The notes under the pieces are model-generated. The model was not told the origin of the DNA. It worked only from the letters and a program-made list of their open reading frames with translations, and did not search any database. The translations under genes and the position numbers were made by a program. Shown piece by piece: positions 42,936 through 51,703 of a DNA stretch of 64,000 bases (its first letter is position 1; each line of letters opens with the position of its first letter). The stretch spans positions 186,001-250,000 of the forward strand of contig NZ_PDKG01000001.1 in the NCBI RefSeq assembly GCF_004116725.1. Direction: 5' to 3'. Origin of the DNA: Arcobacter sp. CECT 8986 (lineage in GTDB: Bacteria; Campylobacterota; Campylobacteria; Campylobacterales; Arcobacteraceae).

Positions 42936-43496
42936 TTATATTTGATTGAATTTTTCTAATAAGCTAACTAATTTTAAATCTTTTGCAAGTGAATATGCAC
43001 TATTTCCCAAAACATCTGGCTGATTAATATCTGCTCCATTTTTAAGAAGATAATTTATACTATGAATTTTATTATATAAGACTGCATAAATAAAAGCTGT
43101 CGCATTTATCTCATCTAAAAAATTTATAATATCTAATCCACAAGATTTAAGACACTTTAACATCTTTACATCATCATTATAAACAGCAAAATGAACTGCA
43201 AAAAGTGTAGGTGTTACATATAAGTTAATTCCATTTTTAATAAGAAGTTTAACTGCATCTACATTTTTATAATATATCGCCCAATAAAGTGCATTTCGTC
43301 CTTTATTATCTCTTATGTTTATATCTGCGTTTAAAGAGATAATAGCTTCAATATTCTCATTTAATGCAACAGATTCAAAAAGTACACACCATCCTCGTTC
43401 GTCTTGATAATTTACATCATGATTACTGAACATAAGGTTTCTGAAAGAAAAAAATTCGCTAAAACTGCTATCATTAATAAAAATATTTCTACTCAT
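42936..43496 (-). CDS. Ankyrin-repeat protein
   Basis: 186 aa with four or five ankyrin repeats: NYQDERGWCVLFESVALNENIEAI, NIRDNKGRNALYWAIYYKNVDAVKLLI, FAVHFAVYNDDVKMLKCL, NATAFIYAVLYNKIHSINYLLKNGADI, and DVLGNSAYSLAKDLKLV. No signal peptide. Ankyrin proteins mediate protein contacts; in this phylum one is known to help catalase acquire haem, though no katA is adjacent here. A Fur/PerR-like box lies 60 bases upstream. AAGGAG ribosome site. Confidence 0.9.
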   Translation of the reverse strand: MSRNIFINDSSFSEFFSFRNLMFSNHDVNYQDERGWCVLFESVALNENIEAIISLNADINIRDNKGRNALYWAIYYKNVDAVKLLIKNGINLYVTPTLFAVHFAVYNDDVKMLKCLKSCGLDIINFLDEINATAFIYAVLYNKIHSINYLLKNGADINQPDVLGNSAYSLAKDLKLVSLLEKFNQI

Positions 43497-43555
43497 GTTT
43501 ATTATCTCCTTAGTTAAACTTCTAGAATATTAGCAAAAGAAAACTTAAACTATAT

Positions 43556-43570
43556 TGATAATCGTTATTA
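43556..43570. promoter_or_regulatory. Candidate Fur/PerR box
   Basis: TGATAATCGTTATTA matches the 7-1-7 Fur inverted repeat (TGATAATnATTATCA) at 12 of 14 positions. It lies in the divergent region between the ankyrin gene and the DTW gene. AT richness of the genome raises the chance of coincidence. Confidence 0.45.
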
Positions 43571-43635
43571 ATATTATAAATTATTTCTATTTAATTTAAA
43601 TTCATTTATATTATAATTCGCTCAAAGGATTATAT

Positions 43636-44289
43636 TTGGAAGATAGTATATTAACTCAAAGAGAGTTTTGTTATAAATGTAATAGACCACAAAGTTCTTG
43701 TATGTGCAAATTTATTAATAGCTTTGATACAAATACAAAATTTGTGATATTAATGCACCCAAAAGAGCATAGAAAGACAAAAAATGGGACAGGTAAACTA
43801 ACATCTTTACAACTTAAAAATAGTGAAATATTTGTAGGAATAGACTTTTCTAACCATAAAAAGATAAATGAATATATAAAAGAGTACAACTGTTTTGTTT
43901 TATATCCACATAAAGAAGCAATACAATTAAATTCTACTTCTTTAAAACAAAAAGATTGCAATAAAAAAATTTTACTTTTTATTATAGATTCAACTTGGCC
44001 TTGCTCTAAAAGAATGTTAAAATTAAGCACAAATCTAAATAGTTTAAAAAAAGTAAGTTTTATCTCAAATCAACTATCAAATTTCAAATTTAAAACACAA
44101 CCAAGTGATTACTGTTTATCAACAATAGAATCAACAAAAACAATATTAGAACTTCTAAATCACCATAAAATAGAAAATATAGAGAAATCTAAACTTGATA
44201 CTTTTTTACTTCCTTTTGAAAAATTGGTAGAGTATCAAATAACATGTAGTCATAAAAGTGAAGTAAGATATAAATCTCCTACTATTTAA
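43636..44289 (+). CDS. DTW-domain protein (tRNA-uridine aminocarboxypropyltransferase family)
   Basis: 217 aa. N-terminal zinc-type cysteines (REFCYKCNRPQSSCMCKF), then ILMHPKEHRKTKNGTGKLT, and the DTW motif as IDSTWPCSKRML, followed by PSDYCLSTIES. DTW enzymes (TapT/TuaA family) add a 3-amino-3-carboxypropyl group from SAM to uridine in tRNA (acp3U). Start TTG 43636 with AAAGGA upstream. Its tail overlaps the convergent membrane protein by 8 bp. Confidence 0.9.
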   Translation: MEDSILTQREFCYKCNRPQSSCMCKFINSFDTNTKFVILMHPKEHRKTKNGTGKLTSLQLKNSEIFVGIDFSNHKKINEYIKEYNCFVLYPHKEAIQLNSTSLKQKDCNKKILLFIIDSTWPCSKRMLKLSTNLNSLKKVSFISNQLSNFKFKTQPSDYCLSTIESTKTILELLNHHKIENIEKSKLDTFLLPFEKLVEYQITCSHKSEVRYKSPTI

Positions 44290-44869
44290 ATCTTACTAAA
44301 AACTCTTTTATTTCCTCTTTCATTGTATTTTTATAGCCATTTACAGAAGTAAACAAGAAAAACAAAGATTGAATCATAAAGAAATAAAATTCATTTGAGT
44401 ACCCTACAAATACATATAATAAATCAGCTAAAAAGAATAGTATAAAAGCATAAGATCTTATTATATGATTTCTACTTGATAATAAAAAATTACCAATAAT
44501 AGCCATAGTTGCTGCACTACTATCTAAAATTAGTACTTCAAAATGTATAGAAGAGATTGATTTAAAATATAATGAGCCTAATAATATTAGAAAATAAATG
44601 ATTGAAATAATAAGTACAATTTTAAAATCTCTTTTTGGATTATCTGATTTTTTAACTATTCCTAAAAAAGCTCCAGCATAAAAGAAGCATAATTGAACTA
44701 ACATAGGAATTTTTCCCTCAAATAAAAAGAATGCTAATAAAGATAAATTCGCACATAAAAAACTTATAAAGGCAAAATATAAAGGTCTTTGATTTTCTTT
44801 TGTGCTTAAAGACATCAAAAATGCCCCAAGAATAGAAAATATTGCACCAAGTGCTTCAAGTATTAGCAT
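44282..44869 (-). CDS. Uncharacterised multispan membrane protein (YgjV/PnuC-like topology)
   Basis: 195 aa with about six membrane helices and short loops; starts LEALGAIFSILGAFLMSL. The C-terminal half (DSSAATMAIIGNFLLSSRNHIIRSYAFILFFLADLLYVF) recalls the alternating small-helix pattern of PnuC- or YgjV-type proteins, but I cannot fix a family. No operon partner. It overlaps the DTW gene tail to tail. Confidence 0.7.
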   Translation of the reverse strand: MLILEALGAIFSILGAFLMSLSTKENQRPLYFAFISFLCANLSLLAFFLFEGKIPMLVQLCFFYAGAFLGIVKKSDNPKRDFKIVLIISIIYFLILLGSLYFKSISSIHFEVLILDSSAATMAIIGNFLLSSRNHIIRSYAFILFFLADLLYVFVGYSNEFYFFMIQSLFFLFTSVNGYKNTMKEEIKEFLVRFK

Positions 44870-44920
44870 AAAAACTCCAAATTTTTGGCGTATTATATTC
44901 TAATAAACATTACTACTTGA

Positions 44921-46060
44921 TTACAACGAAGTGATATAATTTTCTGATAGTTTTTTACTTATTGCATTAATATTTTTGACAAGAAGTCTATGTTCAGGTT
45001 TAAAGATTTTTGTAATAAATTTAGTCTCTTTATTAGTAAATCCTTCTGGATCTTTTGTTTCTATATTTAACTTATCATTTGTAAGAGCAATTCTTTTTAA
45101 CTTATGGTCAGATTGTCTTGCATAATAAACAATTTCAAATTTTTTCTGATTTATTTTTTCTATTGAAACAATTACTTTATTATCTTTTACTTTTTCAGTA
45201 TATGAAGGAACTAAAACTTTAAAATCTTTTAAATATACAAAACCAATATACAACTTTGTAAAAACATCAAAATATAAAGATAGTTTTTTGGATTTAAAAA
45301 AGCTCAAATCAACAGCATGAGTTTTATGTGCTCTACTCTTTTCTAAAATCCACTCTAAAGTTTGAAAATAAGAGAACTTTTTATAATTTACAGTTACTGC
45401 TTCAATATATTTTTTATCACTATAAGTTTTAAGTGGTTCATTTATATGTTTTTTTAAAATTAATTCTTTTAATATTTGGTCATCATCGAACTCTTTTGTA
45501 ATCCAAATAGTACAATAATCAGGAAATCTACTAATTCCTGTCGAACCTTCAGTTAGAACGATTAATGCTTTTATATTAAAACTAGGAAAAAGAATCTTTA
45601 GAAGTGCAGATTTTTTAAATAATCTTTTGTTTAAATTTGCAGTTTTTTTAGATTTACTCATCTCTACAAAATAAAGGCTATCTTTTGTAAAGAATAGCGC
45701 ATCAAACTCACTTATATCTTTATAAACAGACTTATAAACAATTTGAGCACCTTTATCTATAAGTAATCCATTCTTTTTAAAAATATTGTTTTTATTTTGG
45801 TGAGGACCTTTTAATATAAATCTTTTTACTTCCTCTTTATCTTGAACATATCTTAATAGATGTTCATAAATAATATTTTCAAAAATCTCACCTTTAAAAC
45901 TATGATATTGTAAATCCTCTTTACAATTCTCTTTTAAATTACCTTCATTGTCATAAAGTTTTTTTAAATATCTATTATCAAAGTTATAATGAAAAAGATT
46001 TGTACGAATGTTTGTTAAGTCTAAGTTTTTTATCTCATCTGTAATTATAAATTCTTGCAA
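44921..46060 (-). CDS. Uncharacterised protein, possible PD-(D/E)XK-like nuclease fold
   Basis: 379 aa, soluble, Lys-rich, no signal peptide. Residues about 53-135 hold an arrangement resembling a restriction-nuclease-like core: a helix KGEIFENIIYEHLLRYV, then SEFDALFF, then SLYFVEMSKSKKT, i.e. D and E on neighbouring strands with Lys nearby. The ExK is not canonical (E-M-S-K). The rest is mixed alpha/beta (IKALIVLTEGSTGISRFPDYCTIWITKEF). Stand-alone gene, no partner methylase. Function unknown. Confidence 0.7.
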   Translation of the reverse strand: MQEFIITDEIKNLDLTNIRTNLFHYNFDNRYLKKLYDNEGNLKENCKEDLQYHSFKGEIFENIIYEHLLRYVQDKEEVKRFILKGPHQNKNNIFKKNGLLIDKGAQIVYKSVYKDISEFDALFFTKDSLYFVEMSKSKKTANLNKRLFKKSALLKILFPSFNIKALIVLTEGSTGISRFPDYCTIWITKEFDDDQILKELILKKHINEPLKTYSDKKYIEAVTVNYKKFSYFQTLEWILEKSRAHKTHAVDLSFFKSKKLSLYFDVFTKLYIGFVYLKDFKVLVPSYTEKVKDNKVIVSIEKINQKKFEIVYYARQSDHKLKRIALTNDKLNIETKDPEGFTNKETKFITKIFKPEHRLLVKNINAISKKLSENYITSL

Positions 46061-46170
46061 TTGTCTATTTTAGTATATAAATACTACTCTTCCCTATTGT
46101 ATTTTAGTAGATTATACCCAAAGAGAAAACTATTGTAAAGTAAAAAGTGGTGAAAAAAGAGAAAAAAAGA

Positions 46171-46194
46171 AAAAGAGGACAAAAATCCTCTTTT
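46171..46194 (-). terminator. Intrinsic terminator of the metNIQ operon
   Basis: AAAAGAGGA and TCCTCTTTT form a 9-bp stem with a CAAAAA loop, 13 bases past the metQ stop. On the minus strand a T-rich run (CTTTTTCTTTTTTTC) follows. On the plus strand TT precedes ATAT. Confidence 0.75.
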
Positions 46195-46206
46195 TTATAT
46201 GTAGAA

Positions 46207-47010
46207 TTAGAATGCTTCTACAATAGCACCTTTATATTTTGTTCTTATAAAGTTTTTGATTTCGTCTGAGTTAATTGCTTTATCTAAAGCTTTAATATAT
46301 GCTTTATCTTCATTACCTTTTTTAACAGCAATAATATTTACATATGGAGAATCTTTTGACTCTATTGCTAATGCATCTTTTAAAGGGTTAAGATTTGCTA
46401 ATAAAGCATAGTTAGTATTAATAACTGCTGCTGTAACTTCATCTAAAACTCTTGGTAATTGTGGAGCATCTAACTCATCAATTTTTAAGTTTTTAGGATT
46501 ATCTAAAATATCTTTTGCAGTTTTAAGCTCAACATCTTTGAAAGTTAATAAACCTTCTCTTTGTAAAATATCTAAAGCTCTACTCTCATTTGTTGGGTCA
46601 TTTGGTACAGCAATTGTATCACCCTCTTTAATTTCAGTTAAAGATTTAATTTTATGAGAATAAACTCCCATTGGCTCTAAATGAACTTTTGCAGTTGCAA
46701 CTAAATGAGTATTTTTATTTTTATTGAATTCTTCCATATAAGGAACATGTTGGAAGAAGTTTGCATCTAATTCACCCTCTTCTACTGCAATATTTGGAGT
46801 TACATAATCTGTAAATTCAACAATTTCTAAAGTATAACCCTCTTTTGCTAATATTTTTTTTACTTCTTGTAAAATTTCAGCATGAGGAACTGGAGTAGCT
46901 CCAACTTTAATAACTTTTTTTTCTTGTGGTTTTTGCTTTTCATTATCTGAACAAGCACCTAAAAATAGTGCAACAAGTGCAACTAAAACTAGTTTGAAAA
47001 TGTTTTTCAT
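46207..47010 (-). CDS. metQ: Methionine ABC transporter substrate-binding lipoprotein MetQ
   Basis: 267-aa NlpA-family lipoprotein. Signal and lipobox VALFLGACSDN (lipidated Cys at about 20). Conserved stretches: KVGATPVPHAEILQEVKKIL, LDANFFQHVPYMEEFN, YSHKIKSLTEIKEGDTIAVPNDPTNESRALDILQREGL, and AVINTNYALLANL. It captures D/L-methionine in the periplasm. Third gene of metN-metI-metQ. Confidence 0.95.
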   Translation of the reverse strand: MKNIFKLVLVALVALFLGACSDNEKQKPQEKKVIKVGATPVPHAEILQEVKKILAKEGYTLEIVEFTDYVTPNIAVEEGELDANFFQHVPYMEEFNKNKNTHLVATAKVHLEPMGVYSHKIKSLTEIKEGDTIAVPNDPTNESRALDILQREGLLTFKDVELKTAKDILDNPKNLKIDELDAPQLPRVLDEVTAAVINTNYALLANLNPLKDALAIESKDSPYVNIIAVKKGNEDKAYIKALDKAINSDEIKNFIRTKYKGAIVEAF

Positions 47011-47021
47011 TTTTATCCTTT

Positions 47022-47660
47022 CTATTTTTTTGTAATTTTATATAAATAATCACCTAAGCTTTGGAAAAACTGTACTAAAACAATTAAAATCAATACAGTA
47101 TAAAGCATAATATCGGTTTGAAATCGATAATAACCAAATTTTATGGCTACATCACCAAGACCTCCACCTCCAACAGCACCAGCCATTGCAGAGAAACCAA
47201 TAACAGTAATCAATGTTAAAGTTATGGCTGAAATAATACCAGGTAATGCTTCAACAAACATTATTTTAAATACAATTTGAAAATTTCCAGCACCAAATGA
47301 TTTTGCTGCTTCTATTACGCCTGCATCTACTTCTTTTAAAGCACTCTCAATTAATCTTGCAATGAAAGGTGCAGCTCCAATTGTTAAAGGAACAATAGCA
47401 GCAGTAGTTCCTATACTTTTACCTACAATCATCTTTGTCACAGGAAATAAAACAATCATTAAAATAATAAAAGGAAAAGACCTTAAAGTATTTATAACAA
47501 CATCTAAAACTCTATATAATTGTACATTTGGTGTCAGACCATCTTTTTGAGTCATAATCAAAACAATTGCTGTAAGAATTCCTATAACAACAGCAATAAA
47601 TGTCGAAACTAAACTCATATACAAAGTTTCCCAAATTGCAGGAAGTAAAATATCTATCAT
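47022..47660 (-). CDS. metI: Methionine ABC transporter permease MetI
   Basis: 212 aa with five membrane spans. N-terminal ILLPAIWETLYMSLVSTFIA, and the EAA loop contacting the ATPase: VDAGVIEAAKSFGAGNFQIVFKIMFVEALPG. The rest fits MetI (GFSAMAGAVGGGGLGDVAIKFGYYRF). It ends one codon before metQ's ribosome site and overlaps metN by one base. Confidence 0.96.
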   Translation of the reverse strand: MIDILLPAIWETLYMSLVSTFIAVVIGILTAIVLIMTQKDGLTPNVQLYRVLDVVINTLRSFPFIILMIVLFPVTKMIVGKSIGTTAAIVPLTIGAAPFIARLIESALKEVDAGVIEAAKSFGAGNFQIVFKIMFVEALPGIISAITLTLITVIGFSAMAGAVGGGGLGDVAIKFGYYRFQTDIMLYTVLILIVLVQFFQSLGDYLYKITKK

Positions 47661-48616
47661 TATAAAATCTCCCAGTTAATATCTTTAGTTTTTAAATAAT
47701 CACAAACTAACTGTTTTTGACTATCTTCAATATTAATTACAATATTTCCTATAATATGAGTATTTATCTCTTCTAGTTTTCCCCAAACAATATTAAAATC
47801 AATATCAAGTTCTCTTGCCATTGATGTAATTAATGATTGGTGAGCACTATCTTTAGGAAAATATATTTTAATATTTACACCCTCATTTGGAACAACTTCA
47901 TCTTCACCTAAAAAGTGTTTCATTTTTTCGTCAGGTTGTAAAAACAAATCTTCTGTAACATCAAGTCCAATGATATTACCAAACTCTAAAAGTAAAGCTT
48001 TTTGTGCAATTTGTTTTACTACTTCCATTTCATGAGTTACTAAAATAATTGTAATATTTAACTCTTGATTAATCTTTTTTAAAAGATTTAAAATTGAAGT
48101 TGTAGTATTTGGGTCAAGTGCTGAAGTAGCCTCATCACTTAGTAAAATATCTGGGTCTAAAGTTAAAGCTCTTGCTATTGCAACTCTTTGTTTTTGTCCA
48201 CCACTTAGCTCTTTTGGAAAAGAATTTGCTTTGTTTGACAAACCAACTAAGTGTAATAAATCATCTACTTTTTTCTTTATAGTAGAATCATCATAACCCC
48301 AAATTTCCATAGGTAAAGCCACATTTTCAAATACTGTTTTTCTTTGAAGTAAAGAAAAGTGTTGAAATATCATACCTATTTTTTTTCTAAACTCATTTAA
48401 CTGTTTTTTCTTTAAGTTTTTTACTTCATGATTATTTACAACTAATGAGCCTTCTTGATATTCTTCAAGTCCATTTATGCATCTTAATAGAGTAGATTTA
48501 CCTGCACCACTATGTCCAACAATTGCAAAGATATCACCTTTATCAATAGTTAAATTGATATTATTTAAAACCTTTACATCACCATAGTATTTATTCAGAT
48601 TTTTAATTTCGACCAA
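47660..48616 (-). CDS. metN: Methionine ABC transporter ATPase MetN
   Basis: 318 aa. Walker [14 protein letters not shown] at about 34-46, signature [15 protein letters not shown] at about 137, Walker [15 protein letters not shown], and H-loop VTHEM. The C-terminal NIL/ACT-like domain (about 240-318) senses methionine and inhibits transport. Start TTG 48616 with AAGG 7 bases upstream. Confidence 0.96.
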   Translation of the reverse strand: MVEIKNLNKYYGDVKVLNNINLTIDKGDIFAIVGHSGAGKSTLLRCINGLEEYQEGSLVVNNHEVKNLKKKQLNEFRKKIGMIFQHFSLLQRKTVFENVALPMEIWGYDDSTIKKKVDDLLHLVGLSNKANSFPKELSGGQKQRVAIARALTLDPDILLSDEATSALDPNTTTSILNLLKKINQELNITIILVTHEMEVVKQIAQKALLLEFGNIIGLDVTEDLFLQPDEKMKHFLGEDEVVPNEGVNIKIYFPKDSAHQSLITSMARELDIDFNIVWGKLEEINTHIIGNIVINIEDSQKQLVCDYLKTKDINWEIL

Positions 48617-48719
48617 TAGTAAACCTTATAATATTTTTAAGTTTGTATAATATAAAAATAGTACTAATAAACCTATTAAATGAAACTTTTTGATAAATTT
48701 CTTACTACTATTTTATTTA

Positions 48720-48757
48720 AAATGATTTTACTATATAAAATATAGTAAAAATCATTT
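48720..48757 (-). terminator. Hairpin after the MFS transporter gene
   Basis: AAATGATTTTACTATA (48720-48735) pairs with TATAGTAAAAATCATTT (48741-48757), one bulge, loop TAAAA. It lies 10 bases beyond the transporter stop on the minus strand. AT-rich but long. Confidence 0.6.
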
Positions 48758-48767
48758 ATTATTTTTG

Positions 48768-50003
48768 TTACTGTTTTTGTTTTCTTAATTTTCTTATATT
48801 TTGTAGCATCAAAATAGAAACAATAAATGCCACACAGAAAAAACCTGCAAAAACATAAAGTGTTTGAGAATAACTTCCTGTTACATCTTTAACATTTGAG
48901 ATAATTAAAGGACCAACTAATCCAGCTGCTGCCCATGCAGTTAAAATATATCCATGAATTGCACCTAACTCTTTAGTTCCAAAGATATCTCCAATATAAG
49001 CAGGAATTGAAGCAAAACCTCCACCATAACAACTCATTATAAAGTATAAAATAACTTGGAAAAGTAAAAGTTCTTTTATATTTGGTAAAGCATAAAAAGC
49101 TATTGCTTGAGTTACAAAAAATATAACATAAACAACAGGTCTAGTTAAAAAATCTGAAATACTTGCCCAAAAAATTCTACCTGCACCATTAAAAACTCCC
49201 ATTAGTCCAACAGCTGCAGCTGCTGCTAGTGCACTCATTCCCATAATTTCTTGTAATAGAGGTGAAGCTACTCCAATTATTGCTATTCCACAAGTAATAT
49301 TTAAAAATAGCATAATCCATAAGCCATAAAATCTTGGTGTTCTTACTGCTTCATCTAATCCCATACTTGATAAATCTTCTTTGATTTTCTTTTTGCCAGA
49401 TTCTAATTTTTTCTTAAATTTTTTAGGCATATAACCCTCTTTTGGCTTTTGTAAATACATTGCAGAAACAAACATAATTACAAAATATACTGCACCTAAA
49501 ATAAAAAATGTATTTGAAATACCAACAGAACCAATTAAAAGTTTAATTGCAGGTCCAGAAATTGCAGATGCAAATCCAAATCCCATAATAGCTAATCCAG
49601 TTGCCATTCCTCTTTTATCTGGAAACCACTTTACTAAAGTAGATACAGGTGAGATATATCCGATTCCTAATCCACATCCACCTAATACACCATAAAAAAA
49701 GTAAAGTAAAAGTTTTGATTCCATTAAGATTGCAAGACCAGAACCAGCAGTTCCAATTCCAAATGCAAATGCAGCAATTGTAGCAGAAACTCTTGGACCA
49801 TTTTTCTCTACAAATTTTCCCATTAAAGCAGCTGATAGACCTAAGAAAAATATTGCAATACTAAATGCAATAGTAACATCAGTCAAATCCCAATTCATCT
49901 GTTTTTGAATAGGTGTAACATATACACTCCATGCATAAACAGAGCCTATACATATATGCACACCAACAGCAGCAAGCGCCATTAGCCAACGATTTTTTTT
50001 CAT
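48768..50003 (-). CDS. OFA-family MFS transporter (oxalate/formate antiporter-like)
   Basis: 411 aa, twelve membrane helices. N-terminal WLMALAAVGVHICIGSVYAWSVYVTPIQ is the characteristic start of OFA-family members. GMATGLAIMGFGFASAISGP and the central basic loop (KKFKKKLESGKKKIKEDL) also fit. Members carry oxalate, formate, pyruvate or similar monocarboxylates; the substrate is not evident. Confidence 0.9.
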   Translation of the reverse strand: MKKNRWLMALAAVGVHICIGSVYAWSVYVTPIQKQMNWDLTDVTIAFSIAIFFLGLSAALMGKFVEKNGPRVSATIAAFAFGIGTAGSGLAILMESKLLLYFFYGVLGGCGLGIGYISPVSTLVKWFPDKRGMATGLAIMGFGFASAISGPAIKLLIGSVGISNTFFILGAVYFVIMFVSAMYLQKPKEGYMPKKFKKKLESGKKKIKEDLSSMGLDEAVRTPRFYGLWIMLFLNITCGIAIIGVASPLLQEIMGMSALAAAAAVGLMGVFNGAGRIFWASISDFLTRPVVYVIFFVTQAIAFYALPNIKELLLFQVILYFIMSCYGGGFASIPAYIGDIFGTKELGAIHGYILTAWAAAGLVGPLIISNVKDVTGSYSQTLYVFAGFFCVAFIVSILMLQNIRKLRKQKQ

Positions 50004-50109
50004 CTAATTCCCCATGTGTGTAGTTGTACAGGGATTTTAGCATAAGATTAATAAAATGAAATATCTAAAAAATTTAAGTTTTATATTTAAAGTAAGTTAA
50101 AGTATATTT

Positions 50110-50136
50110 TATAACTCCTTGAAAAAAGGAGTTATA
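50110..50136 (-). terminator. Hairpin after sstT
   Basis: TATAACTCCTT and AAGGAGTTATA, perfect 11-bp stem with GAAAA loop, 6 bases after the sstT stop. Only a short T-run follows. Confidence 0.6.
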
Positions 50137-50141
50137 AATAT

Positions 50142-51347
50142 TTACTCTTTTGAAGCACAACTAGCAGTAAAAATTACGTCAGTTGAAGAGTTAAGTGCAG
50201 TTTCTAATGAGTCTTGAACAACTCCAATTACAAATCCAATTGCTACAACTTGTAAAGCAACATCATTTGAAATACCAAACAGTGAACAAGCTAAAGGAAT
50301 TAATAATAAAGAACCACCAGCAACACCAGAAGCACCACAAGCTGCAAGTGCAGAAACAATACTTAATAAAAGTGCAGTTGGTAAATCAACTGGAATTTGT
50401 AAAGTATGAACAGCAGCTAAAGTTAACACTGTAATAGTTACAGCTGCACCTGCCATATTTGTAGTTGCACCTAAAGGAATAGATACAGAATAAGTATTTT
50501 CATCTAAATTTAATTTTTTACATAAATTCATATTTACAGGGATATTTGCAGCACTACTTCTTGTGAAAAATGCAGTTACAGCACTCTCTTTAATACAAGT
50601 AAAAATTAAAGGGAAAGGGTTTGATTTTGTTTTTATAAATACAATAATAGGATTAATGATAAATGCGATAAAAAGCATAGTTCCAACTAATAAAAGTAAA
50701 ATTCTTCCGTAACTAAATAGTGCATCGAAACCAGTTTTTGCAAATGTGTTTGCAACCAAACCAAAGATACCAAAAGGAGCAAGTCTAATAATAAATTGAA
50801 CAATTTTTGTAATTCCTGTTGAGATATCAAAAAATACATTTTTTGTGTCTTCATTACTATAGTGCATGGCTACACCAATTGCGATAGCCCAAACTAAAAT
50901 TCCTATGAAGTTTCCAGTTTGTAAAGCATGGATTGGATTGTCAACCATATTAAATAAAACAGATTTTAAAACTGAAATAACGCTATCAGGTGGTGTTGTT
51001 ACAACATTTGCAGCATCAGGTAAAACTAATGCAATTGGAAAAATAAAACTTGCAACAACTGCTGTTAATGCAGCTAAGAACGTACCAATTAAATATAAAA
51101 TAATTATAGGTTTAATTTTAGTTTGTACACCCATCTCTTTTGTTGCGATTGCTGTAGATACTAAAACAAAAACTAAAATAGGCGCTATTGCTTTTAAAGC
51201 ACCAACAAAAAGTGTCCCTAAAATAGAAACAGCATTTGCAAAATCTTTTGATACATATCCTGCTAATACACCTAATACAATTCCAATCAGAATTTGTAAT
51301 ACTAAATTACCGTTAAAAAACTTGTAAGCTAAACTATCTTTACGCAT
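50142..51347 (-). CDS. sstT: Serine/threonine:Na+ symporter SstT
   Basis: 401-aa member of the DAACS family. Typical SstT features: [125 protein letters not shown]. It imports serine and threonine with Na+. Serine is a key carbon source in this phylum. An AT-only palindrome (51364-51386) lies before its start. Confidence 0.94.
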   Translation of the reverse strand: MRKDSLAYKFFNGNLVLQILIGIVLGVLAGYVSKDFANAVSILGTLFVGALKAIAPILVFVLVSTAIATKEMGVQTKIKPIIILYLIGTFLAALTAVVASFIFPIALVLPDAANVVTTPPDSVISVLKSVLFNMVDNPIHALQTGNFIGILVWAIAIGVAMHYSNEDTKNVFFDISTGITKIVQFIIRLAPFGIFGLVANTFAKTGFDALFSYGRILLLLVGTMLFIAFIINPIIVFIKTKSNPFPLIFTCIKESAVTAFFTRSSAANIPVNMNLCKKLNLDENTYSVSIPLGATTNMAGAAVTITVLTLAAVHTLQIPVDLPTALLLSIVSALAACGASGVAGGSLLLIPLACSLFGISNDVALQVVAIGFVIGVVQDSLETALNSSTDVIFTASCASKE

Positions 51348-51567
51348 AATAATCCTATTCTGAATATAAATAATTTTTATTTATATATGATTTTTTCAAG
51401 GCAAGAAGTATATCAAATTTTTATTTTAATTCTAGAATCAAAACGTTTTTTATCCATTTTTATTACATTTTTTAATAAAAATGACATATTTACAACAAAA
51501 ATCAAATGAAATCATAATGTAACTTTTAAAATATATAATTTTTAAAAGATTAAAAAAGGAGGTTATT
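51348..51567. other. Divergent intergenic region, sstT / small ORF
   Basis: Non-coding part of a 356-bp gap. It has an AT palindrome ATATAAATAA-TTT-TTATTTATAT at 51364-51386 near the sstT start, and a TATAAT at 51534-51539 directed at the small ORF downstream. No RNA gene seen. Confidence 0.5.
51534..51562 (+). promoter_or_regulatory. -10 box and consensus ribosome site of the 37-aa ORF
   Basis: TATAAT at 51534-51539 and AAGGAGG at 51556-51562, five bases before the ATG at 51568. The ribosome site is the strongest in the window. Confidence 0.6.
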
Positions 51568-51681
51568 ATGTTAAAAGCTAGTTTATCATTTATAGCAATA
51601 AGTATAATGTTTACAATTAGTGCAGTTTCAACTCTTATTAAAGAGTATATATTTTCTTCAAATGCAAAAATAGCTTCATAA
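51568..51681 (+). CDS. 37-aa putative small membrane protein
   Basis: A short ORF below usual length cut-offs. Residues about 4-24 (ASLSFIAISIMFTISAVSTLI) form one hydrophobic helix, followed by KEYIFSSNAKIAS. A TATAAT and an AAGGAGG ribosome site are well placed upstream, which makes translation likely. It is divergent from sstT. The final codons lie in a hairpin shared with the terminator of the opposing methyltransferase gene. No family recognised. Confidence 0.62.
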   Translation: MLKASLSFIAISIMFTISAVSTLIKEYIFSSNAKIAS

Positions 51682-51696
51682 GTGCTATGAAGCTAT
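51670..51696 (-). terminator. Perfect 11-bp hairpin terminator for the methyltransferase gene
   Basis: ATAGCTTCATA and TATGAAGCTAT around AGTGC. On the minus strand it is followed by TTTTTGC, a U-run, and lies 7 bases beyond the methyltransferase stop. The stem covers the last four codons of the small plus-strand ORF. Confidence 0.75.
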
Positions 51697-51703
51697 TATA
51701 AAA

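Noticed and set aside
50866-51327. 153-codon frame antisense to sstT
   Set aside because: Mirror frame of an Ala/Val/Ile-rich transporter; composition and lack of signals argue against a gene.
51364-51386. AT palindrome upstream of sstT as an operator
   Set aside because: Composed only of A and T, a kind of symmetry common by chance here; kept only as a note.
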